From the NCBI GenBank assembly GCA_948485625.1, contig CAOMRW010000029.1, positions 1 through 17,721 of the forward strand: 17,721 bases of DNA, written 5' to 3'. Shown one piece after another: positions 8,007 through 13,269 of this stretch. Source of the stretch: an uncultured Clostridia bacterium. Lineage in GTDB: Bacteria; Bacillota; Clostridia; TANB77; CAG-508. The position numbers and the translations under genes are program-made. The notes beneath the pieces were generated by a model that was given only the letters and a program-made list of their open reading frames with translations, did no database searches and was not told where the DNA came from. Each line of letters starts with the position of its first letter. The stretch's first letter is position 1.

Positions 8007-8035
8007 TTGTTTTTATTTTAAATTTATGTTATAAG
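8007..8035 (+). promoter_or_regulatory. Possible promoter of the M23 peptidase gene
   Basis: TTGTTT (8007-8012), 17 bases, TATAAG (8030-8035). Weaker than the others, but correctly placed ahead of the AAGGAAG site at 8057-8063. Confidence 0.45.
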
Positions 8036-8071
8036 TTTTATTATATTATTTTATTCAAGGAAGTGATTTTT

Positions 8072-8661
8072 ATTTCAAGTTTTTTAAAGAATTTTATTAC
8101 TATTATTATTTTGTTTTCAATTTTTATTTCTATATTTTTTATTCCAGTAGTTCAAATTCGGTAATTTTCATTATAGTTTTTCTCAAAATAAAGAATTTAT
8201 TGATTTCAATCCTGATGGTTTTGTTTGGCCAATTCCTGGTTATACTAGTATAAGTTCATTTTTTGGTAAAAGAAATGCTCCTACAAGTGGTGCTTCTAGT
8301 TTTCATTATGGTGTTGATATCCCTGCTCCTGAAAATACTAAATTGATTGCTATTGCTGATGGTGAAATTACTTTTCGTTCTTTTTTAGGTGCTGGTGGTT
8401 ATACTATTACTCTTTCTTTTGACAATTTTAAAGTTTCTTATTGTCATGTTTCTCCAAATTTTATAGTTTCTGTTGGTGATTTTGTTAAGCAAGGTCAAGT
8501 AATTCGGTTATGTTGGTCCGAAATATGTTTATGGTGTTCCTGGCAATCAGTATTCTGATTCTTCTGGAAAGCCTACTAATCGGTGCTTCTACTCGGATGT
8601 CATCTTCATTTGCGGTTTTAGAATTAATAATGAATATCAAAATCCTTTAAATTATTTTTGA
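8072..8661 (+). CDS. M23 (LytM-type) cell-wall endopeptidase, five in-frame CGG frame shifts
   Basis: M23 peptidases cut peptidoglycan cross-bridges. The N-terminus is a lysine followed by a long hydrophobic Ile/Phe stretch (about 5-27), a signal or membrane anchor. The catalytic domain follows: VWPIPGYTSISSFFGKR, the zinc motif H-x-x-x-D (FHYGVDIPAP, His78/Asp82), YCHVS, the glycine turn GQVIGYVG, and the second zinc motif TGCHLHLG with HLH at 176-178. The protein ends NNEYQNPLNYF. It is continuous (194 residues) only if the C of every in-frame CGG (8159, 8505, 8581, 8594, 8613) is skipped; otherwise a stop comes immediately after the first. No other disruption is present. The best-placed start is ATT at 8072, eight bases after AAGGAAG; a GTG at 8063 overlaps that site. 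A degraded pseudogene is the alternative. Confidence 0.85.
8159..8161 (+). other. CGG frame-shift site 3 (M23 gene, codon 30)
   Basis: The context is CAA ATT CGG TAA: the codon right after CGG is a stop. Skipping C8159 gives GGT (Gly) and opens the frame that encodes the whole catalytic domain up to the next CGG. Confidence 0.85.
8505..8507 (+). other. CGG frame-shift site 4 (M23 gene, codon 145)
   Basis: The context is GTA ATT CGG TTA; unshifted reading stops at 8558. Skipping C8505 gives GGT and rebuilds the conserved turn G-Q-V-I-G-Y-V-G. Confidence 0.9.
8581..8583 (+). other. CGG frame-shift site 5 (M23 gene, codon 170)
   Basis: The context is ACT AAT CGG TGC. Skipping C8581 gives GGT, continuing N-G-A-S-T to the next CGG only 13 bases on. 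Confidence 0.85.
8594..8596 (+). other. CGG frame-shift site 6 (M23 gene, codon 174)
   Basis: The context is TCT ACT CGG ATG. Skipping C8594 gives GGA, then TGT CAT CTT CAT: the catalytic T-G-C-H-L-H motif appears only after this shift. Confidence 0.9.
8613..8615 (+). other. CGG frame-shift site 7 (M23 gene, codon 180)
   Basis: The context is CAT TTG CGG TTT TAG, with a stop two codons after CGG. Skipping C8613 gives GGT and the normal M23 ending G-F-R-I-N-N-E-Y-Q-N-P-L-N-Y-F, stop TGA at 8659-8661. Confidence 0.9.
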
Positions 8662-8727
8662 AAAATAAAAGAAAAAGAAAGATATAGGAATGTCCCTGGC
8701 TCTCTCTTTGTCTCTCTTTCATTTTAA

Positions 8728-9072
8728 TTACATATCATCATCTTCATCAGATTCTCCACATCCAGAGCATCCATGACAATGTCCTGAACATCCATCTTCT
8801 TCTATATCTCCTGACCAATCTAGTTCTATTATGTTTTTGCATTCTGGACATTCAATTTCTTTTTTATCTTCATCTGCATCAATAACAAATTCATTTTCAC
8901 AATAAGGACAAACTATTTCAAAGTCAAATCCTTCATTTGAATATATATCATTTTCTATATGGTCAATTACTTGTTGCATTTTTTCCATTTTATCTGTCAT
9001 TATTTTTTGATTTTCTTTTATTTCTTTCATTTCTTTTAAAAGATTTTCTAATTGTTTATTTAAATCATTCAT
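8728..9072 (-). CDS. Zinc-ribbon protein with coiled-coil N-terminus (CD1247-like)
   Basis: The 114 residues fall into three parts. Residues 1-45 are a charged helix with Leu/Met/Ile at heptad spacing (LNKQLENLLKEMKEIKENQ). Residues about 52-83 form a zinc ribbon with CPYC and CPEC. The C-terminal tail is rich in Cys, His, Gly and Asp (C-x-x-H-C-x-x-C-x-x-C, then DEDDD). The layout resembles clostridial proteins annotated as CD1247 N-terminal-domain proteins, a family without a known role; metal binding is the only safe inference. The ribosome binding site (AAAGGTG) is moderate. No clear promoter is visible upstream. No in-frame CGG. Confidence 0.82.
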   Translation of the reverse strand: MNDLNKQLENLLKEMKEIKENQKIMTDKMEKMQQVIDHIENDIYSNEGFDFEIVCPYCENEFVIDADEDKKEIECPECKNIIELDWSGDIEEDGCSGHCHGCSGCGESDEDDDM

Positions 9073-9178
9073 AATTACACCTTTCTTTCTGCTTCGCTTC
9101 GTTCATATCCATCCAAAATTTCTGTGAATTTCGTATGTCAATTTCTTTGCGATTTGCTAAAATACTTATTTTAAAGAT

Positions 9179-9240
9179 AATTGCACTATTTATAGTTTAA
9201 CTATTTTTTTGATTTTTATTAAACTAATTATAGTGCAATT
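9179..9240 (-). terminator. Long hairpin downstream of efp, probable terminator
   Basis: An 11-bp outer stem (9179-9189 with 9230-9240) encloses a second 8-bp stem (TAGTTTAA with TTAAACTA). It begins 10 bases past the efp stop. The U-tract is poor on the minus strand and slightly better on the plus strand, so its direction is uncertain. Confidence 0.55.
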
Positions 9241-9249
9241 TATTGTTTT

Positions 9250-9816
9250 TTATACTCTTTCCATATATTCACATGTTCTTGTGTCTATTTTTAATATATC
9301 TCCTATATTAACGAACATTGGAACTTGTAATTCTAATCCAGTTTCTAATGTTGCTGGTTTTCCAGATGTTGTTGTTGTGTTTCCAGCAAATCCTGGTTCA
9401 GTATATGTAACTTCTAATTCTACAAATGTTGGTGGTTCTACTGCAAATACATTTCCTTTATATGATAATATTGTTACTTCCATATTTTCTTTTAAATATT
9501 TTAAACAATCTCCTAATGTATCTTTGTTTAAAGGCATTTGATCATATGTTTCGTTGTCCATAAAATAATATAAATCTCCATCTGCATATAAATATTGCAT
9601 TACTTTTTTCTCTATTTCTGCTCCTGGGAATTTATCTGATGGATTAAATGTTTTTTCTAATGTTGCCCCTGTTATTACATTTTTTAATTTTGTTCTTACA
9701 AATGCTGACCCTTTTCCTGGTTTTACATGTTGAAATTCTACTACTCTAAATACGTTTCCTTCCATTTCAAATGTTGTTCCATTTCTGAAATCTCCTGCTG
9801 AATATACTCCTGCCAT
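9250..9816 (-). CDS. efp: Elongation factor P
   Basis: The 188 residues match EF-P, which binds between the ribosomal P and E sites and rescues stalling at proline runs. Three beta-barrel domains are evident: an N-terminal KOW-like domain with the conserved loop HVKPGKGSAF, whose Lys35 corresponds to the modified lysine (Lys32) of Bacillus EF-P; a middle OB domain starting near VMQYLYADGDLYYFMDNETYDQ; and a C-terminal OB domain with VTYTEPGFAGNTTT, KPATLETGLELQVPMFVNIGD and a final DTRTCEYMERV. The start has AAGGGAG upstream. It has its own promoter (9905-9933), although the Xaa-Pro peptidase gene just upstream is in the same direction. This pairing of an Xaa-Pro peptidase gene with efp is common in Bacillota. 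Confidence 0.97.
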   Translation of the reverse strand: MAGVYSAGDFRNGTTFEMEGNVFRVVEFQHVKPGKGSAFVRTKLKNVITGATLEKTFNPSDKFPGAEIEKKVMQYLYADGDLYYFMDNETYDQMPLNKDTLGDCLKYLKENMEVTILSYKGNVFAVEPPTFVELEVTYTEPGFAGNTTTTSGKPATLETGLELQVPMFVNIGDILKIDTRTCEYMERV

Positions 9817-9904
9817 ATTTTATTTCTCCCTTCCATTTCATTTATTATAAAATAAAAAATTGTTATTTTTACCTTATTTTAAATTTTCATTTTTATCTTT
9901 TTAT

Positions 9905-9933
9905 ATTCTACTACAATTTTCCAGAAAAATCAA
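9905..9933 (-). promoter_or_regulatory. Promoter of efp
   Basis: Minus-strand TTGATT (9933-9928), 17-base spacer, TAGAAT (9910-9905). Confidence 0.6.
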
Positions 9934-9949
9934 TACTTTTGTATATGCT

Positions 9950-11008
9950 TTATATTGTAGTAATATTTTTATCAGAATTTGTTAAACTTATGCAACCAAA
10001 TTTTGTAATTTGAACTGTATCTTCTATTCTTATTCCAAATTTTCCTGGTATATAAATTCCTGGTTCATCTGTAACTATCATATTTTCTTTTAGAAAAGTG
10101 TCATTTTTATAACTAATATATGGTGGCTCATGTATTTCTAGTCCAATTCCATGTCCTAAACTGTGTATTAGGTTATATCCATTTAGTTTAAAATCATTTT
10201 CTATCATTTTAGTAATTTGTCTTGTACTTGCACCATCTTTATATTGCTCTAGTGCAAATTTTTGATTATTTAAAACTAACTTGTATACATTTTTCATTTC
10301 ATCTGTTGGTTGGCCAACAAAAAATGTTCTTGTCATATCTGAACAATATCCATTTACTTTACATCCCATATCTATTGTAATAATATCTTGTTCTTTTATT
10401 TTTCTATTTGTTGGAATTGCATGTGGCTTTGATGAATTTTCTCCTGAAGCTACTATTGTATCAAATGATATTCCATCTGTTCTTTCTTGATAATAGTCTT
10501 CTATTTCTTTTGCTATTTGTTTTTCTGTCATTCCTGGTTTTATATAACTTAATATATATTTGAAGCATTCATCTGTTATGTTACATGCTTTTATTATATT
10601 ACTTAGTTCTTCATCATCTTTTATCATTCTTTGTTTTTCTATTATATATTCTGTTTCGACAAAATTATTTATTTTAAATTTTCTAATATATTCTTTATAT
10701 GTTGCAAAAGATATATAATGTTCTTCAAATCCTACATTTTCACAGAACATAAAAAAGTTTTCATAATCATCTTTTGATACATCATTTATATTATACACTA
10801 TTATTTCATCAAATAATGTTAATATACTATGTACATATTCTATATATCTTCCATCTGTAATATAAATATTTTCCTTTGGAGTTATTATTAATGTTCCTTC
10901 TGCATCTATATTTGTTAAATATTTTATATTTATTGGATTTGATATTATTATTCCTTGTAAATTTAAACTTGACATTTTATTTCTAAGCCATTGTAGTTTT
11001 GAATTCAT
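9950..11008 (-). CDS. Xaa-Pro peptidase (M24 family)
   Basis: The 352 residues have the two-domain layout of prolidase/aminopeptidase P-like enzymes, which release an N-terminal residue preceding proline. The N-terminal creatinase-like domain (about 1-120) contains IIISNPINIKYLTN. The C-terminal pita-bread domain carries the five metal ligands: two Asp in TIDMGCKVNGYCSDMTRTF, His in HSLGHGIGLEIHEPP, Glu in DEPGIYIP and Glu in GIRIEDT. I place the start at MNSKLQWLR (11008), with AGGGGGAG eight bases upstream. An in-frame ATG at 11053 exists only because the adjacent palindromic element supplies one, and its 15 extra residues have no family counterpart. It sits between the prepilin-type peptidase gene and efp. 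Confidence 0.92.
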   Translation of the reverse strand: MNSKLQWLRNKMSSLNLQGIIISNPINIKYLTNIDAEGTLIITPKENIYITDGRYIEYVHSILTLFDEIIVYNINDVSKDDYENFFMFCENVGFEEHYISFATYKEYIRKFKINNFVETEYIIEKQRMIKDDEELSNIIKACNITDECFKYILSYIKPGMTEKQIAKEIEDYYQERTDGISFDTIVASGENSSKPHAIPTNRKIKEQDIITIDMGCKVNGYCSDMTRTFFVGQPTDEMKNVYKLVLNNQKFALEQYKDGASTRQITKMIENDFKLNGYNLIHSLGHGIGLEIHEPPYISYKNDTFLKENMIVTDEPGIYIPGKFGIRIEDTVQITKFGCISLTNSDKNITTI

Positions 11009-11023
11009 TATAAACTCCCCCTT

Positions 11024-11114
11024 AGGATTTGGGGACGGGTTAAAAATCCCCATTTTAAAATTAAATATATATATTTTATTTTAAATGAGGATTTTTAACC
11101 CGTCCCCAAATCCT
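11024..11114. repeat. GGGAC-type palindromic element, copy 3
   Basis: A 32-bp stem (11024-11055 with 11083-11114) has a 27-base AT loop. Its single mismatch (C11050/A11088) is a G-U pair in minus-strand RNA. The core GGGGACGGGTTAAAAATCC is shared with the element at 15661-15761. It fills the gap between the prepilin peptidase stop and the next ribosome binding site. Confidence 0.9.
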
Positions 11115-11118
11115 TATT

Positions 11119-11871
11119 TTATCCTTGATATAGTCCTAATGTGAAAAACTCTAATAATACATTTTTTATTATTTCAAATGGTATAAATATGCTTATAAAT
11201 GTTCCTAAAACTATAAATGGTCCAAATGGTATATATTCGTCCATTTTCTTTATCTTAGTTGCTAGCAATACTATACTTAATATTGCTCCTATTAGAAATG
11301 ATAATAATGTTATTACTATTATATTTGATAATCCAAAGTATAATCCTAATGCTCCCATTAGTTTTACATCTCCAAATCCCATTGCTTCTTTTCCATATAT
11401 TACTCCACCTATTAATGTAATTAGTAAAAAGATTCCTCCTCCTGCTAGCATTCCAAGTACCATATTTATTGTTATTGCTACATCTGATAGTCCATATAAA
11501 AATGCTATTACTAATCCTATTTCAAACATTGTTAGATTTAGTCTATTAGGTATTATTTGAAGTCTGTAATCTATTACAAATGCTGATAATAGCATTGGTG
11601 TTAATATCGTAAATTTTATTAAGTCTAAATTTGCTATAAATGTGCTTCTTATTCCATAGAAATATAATAATCCTACATAAATTACTGATGTTATTAACAT
11701 TATTATATAATTTGGTTTAAATTGTGCAAAATATTCTGAAAATATTTCTTTTGAAAATACTTTTTTATATTCAGGTAGTCTTTTATTCATCCAGTCTATA
11801 AACATTCCCACAAAAAGTCCTAATATTGCTACAAATGCATAGTATCCTATGTGTGTTTCATTAATATACAT
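11119..11871 (-). CDS. Prepilin-type leader peptidase (A24 aspartyl protease)
   Basis: The 250-residue polytopic membrane protein has about seven or eight hydrophobic segments. The two catalytic aspartates of the A24 family are present: one in FVIDYRLQIIPNRLN after the third segment, and one in the GxGD motif (GFGDVKLMG) after the fifth. The N-terminal GLFVGMFIDWMNKRLP recalls the family's GSFLNV..RLP signature. The cytoplasmic loop behind it lacks the CxxC zinc pairs, as in forms without an active methyltransferase domain. Type IV pilin-like precursors are the expected substrates, but no pilus genes lie in the window. The ATG at 11871 has GAGGGG upstream, inside the frame-corrected end of yqeG, implying translational coupling. 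Confidence 0.9.
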   Translation of the reverse strand: MYINETHIGYYAFVAILGLFVGMFIDWMNKRLPEYKKVFSKEIFSEYFAQFKPNYIIMLITSVIYVGLLYFYGIRSTFIANLDLIKFTILTPMLLSAFVIDYRLQIIPNRLNLTMFEIGLVIAFLYGLSDVAITINMVLGMLAGGGIFLLITLIGGVIYGKEAMGFGDVKLMGALGLYFGLSNIIVITLLSFLIGAILSIVLLATKIKKMDEYIPFGPFIVLGTFISIFIPFEIIKNVLLEFFTLGLYQG

Positions 11872-12380
11872 CTTTGTTTTTCCCCTCTTTTGTTTTATAA
11901 TTATTTTTTATTTTATTTTCTATTGGTCTTTTCCATGCTGTATACCAATAGTCTTTTTTGTCATTTATTGGTTCTACTAGTATTGTGAACATTTTACTTC
12001 TATTTCCGTCCTAATATATCTGTAAATATTTGGTCTCCTACTACTGCTATATTTTCTGGGTTTATTTTTGTTTCTTTTTCTATGTTTTTAAATCCTCTTT
12101 TTAGTGGTTTCATTCCAAAGTGTTTATATTTAATGTCTAATTTTTTTGCTACTTCTTCTACTTTCTTCTTGTCATTTGTATTTGATAATATATATAATTT
12201 TATTCCTTGTCCTTTCATTTCTTTTGCCCAATTTATTACTTCTTGTGATAAATTTTTATAGTAATCTATTAATGTGTTATCTACATCTAATATTAGTAAT
12301 TTTATTTTATTTTTTATTAGTATTTCTATTGTTATATCTTCTACTTTTTTTAAATATAAATTAGGATATAATTTTTTCAT
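11861..12380 (-). CDS. yqeG: YqeG-family HAD phosphatase, one in-frame CGG frame shift
   Basis: YqeG proteins belong to the HAD IIIA group; a phosphatidylglycerophosphate phosphatase role is known for some relatives. All HAD motifs are visible: motif I LILDVDNTLID, motif II ILSNTND, the motif III lysine in FGMKPLKRG, and motif IV VGDQIFTDILG. Unshifted reading ends at 12000 after 126 residues (ILG-R-K-stop), cutting off the conserved tail. CGG at 12008-12006 is the codon at the break. Skipping its C gives D-I-L-G-G-N-R, then FTILVEPI and DYWYTAWKRPIENKI, the normal family ending, and a stop at 11863-11861. The corrected length is 172 residues, usual for the family. The corrected stop lies 11 bases inside the prepilin peptidase gene, a typical coupled overlap. 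The ribosome binding site (AGAGGG) is moderate. Confidence 0.92.
12006..12008 (-). other. CGG frame-shift site 8 (yqeG, codon 125)
   Basis: On the minus strand the context is TTA GGA CGG AAA TAG. Skipping C12008 gives GGA (Gly) and rebuilds the conserved L-G-G-N-R motif and the 47-residue tail. Confidence 0.92.
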
Positions 12381-12445
12381 TTTTTCTTTCGCCCTCTTTT
12401 TCTTTATATTTAATGTTTATTCTTTAACTTATTTTGTAATACAAT

Positions 12446-12473
12446 ATTATCAATATTCTTTGTGTTTTGTCAA
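12446..12473 (-). promoter_or_regulatory. Promoter of yqeG operon
   Basis: Minus-strand TTGACA (12473-12468) followed by GATAAT after 16 bases (12451-12446), or by TAATAT after 18. About 60-70 bases upstream of the yqeG start. Confidence 0.7.
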
Positions 12474-12559
12474 GGAATTTTAACTATAAAATGTTTTAGA
12501 TTCAATTAAAAAATAAATTCTATTTAAAATTCTTTGTTTGAAAATTCGTTTTAAATATA

Positions 12560-12588
12560 TTGCATTTTACATAAAATTGTTATATAAT
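12560..12588 (+). promoter_or_regulatory. Promoter of the 166-residue orphan gene
   Basis: TTGCAT (12560-12565), 17 bases, TATAAT (12583-12588). The predicted start near 12595 leaves a leader of about 118 bases. The rest of the 332-base gap between yqeG and this gene (12381-12712) is AT-rich and holds only the two divergent promoters and the leader described next. Confidence 0.7.
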
Positions 12589-12668
12589 AGTTTTATTCCT
12601 ATGTTATGGCTCCTTTTTTCTTCTGAGTTTTAACTTCTATAGGAAAATAATTTTTAAGGAGGATATTT

Positions 12669-12716
12669 ATTTTTGTAACTGTAATCTGGTCTAAAATTTT
12701 AGGAGGATTATTATGA
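12669..12716 (+). CDS. Possible 15-codon leader peptide (non-standard start)
   Basis: A full AAGGAGG (12656-12662) stands 50 bases before the next gene with no ATG/GTG/TTG at proper spacing. An ATT six bases downstream would open IFVTVIWSKILGGLL, stopping at TGA 12714-12716, which overlaps the next ATG as ATGA. It may instead be a spare ribosome site. Low certainty. Confidence 0.2.
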   Translation: MFVTVIWSKILGGLL

Positions 12717-13213
12717 AAAATATCAACAATATCGACATTAGTGAAAATGAAAATCTTATTAAGATTATGGATACTTATTCAAATTTAATGCATGATAAAT
12801 ATTCTTGGGATGTTGGAGATTATTATGCATTTATGGATGACAAATATTTTTTCTTTTTATTTTCATCAAATGACTTTTTGGAATCAAAGCATTCTAAATA
12901 TGTTGTTGAATTTCTTTATTGTATCAAAAGAGCTTGGAAATCTGCTGGATTTGGTATTATTGAAGAAAAAAAGTATGATTCTAAGGAAGCTTACTATCCA
13001 TTAGATTTTCCTTTTTATTCCCTTTGCTTAAGAAAAAGAAATGTAATCTGTCGATGTGAAGTATGCAAATATTCAGAATATGACAGGTGTTCTAATCAGA
13101 TTATATTAGATGAATTCAATAATATTTCCTCGATTAGTGAAGTTGTCGTTGAATCATCTAGATTAAAGTGTTCTCAGTTTAGAGAATGTTCTGATGCACA
13201 TGATGTAGAATAA
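12713..13213 (+). CDS. Uncharacterised cysteine-containing protein
   Basis: I do not recognise this 166-residue protein. It starts at ATG 12713 with TTAGGAGG about 7 bases upstream, has a good promoter (12560-12588), and is followed by a terminator hairpin, so it is almost certainly a real, singly transcribed gene. Residues 1-100 are mixed and aromatic-rich (WDVGDYYAFMDDKYFFFLF), with no signal peptide. Residues about 113-160 contain a possible metal-binding set: C-R-C-E-V-C, then Y-D-R-C, and K-C-S-Q-F-R-E-C. A zinc or iron-sulfur site is an inference from cysteine spacing only. There is no in-frame CGG and no frame break. The neighbours (yqeG divergent, pheT convergent) give no functional clue. 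Confidence 0.8.
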   Translation: MKNINNIDISENENLIKIMDTYSNLMHDKYSWDVGDYYAFMDDKYFFFLFSSNDFLESKHSKYVVEFLYCIKRAWKSAGFGIIEEKKYDSKEAYYPLDFPFYSLCLRKRNVICRCEVCKYSEYDRCSNQIILDEFNNISSISEVVVESSRLKCSQFRECSDAHDVE

Positions 13214-13220
13214 TCTACAT

Positions 13221-13261
13221 ATAAAAAACGCAAATTCAATTTTTGAATCTGCGTTTTTTAT
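13221..13261. terminator. Bidirectional terminator between the orphan gene and pheT
   Basis: The stem AAAAAACGCAAATTCA (13223-13238) pairs with TGAATCTGCGTTTTTT (13244-13259), with one A/C position that is a U-G pair in minus-strand RNA. There are T-runs in both directions. It ends the convergent pheST transcript (pheT stop at 13270) and the plus-strand gene. Confidence 0.85.
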
Positions 13262-13269
13262 TTTATTTA

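Noticed and set aside
8159..8615. Systematic sequencing or assembly error inserting C before GG
   Set aside because: Dozens of identical GGT/GGA contexts after T or A in the same genes are unaffected (for example ATTGGT near 1651), and intact genes show none. It is not fully excluded without raw reads, so resequencing is listed as a test.
11009..11053. Upstream ATG start for the Xaa-Pro peptidase
   Set aside because: The extra 15 codons come from the palindromic repeat, have no SD, and the ATG at 11008 has a strong one.
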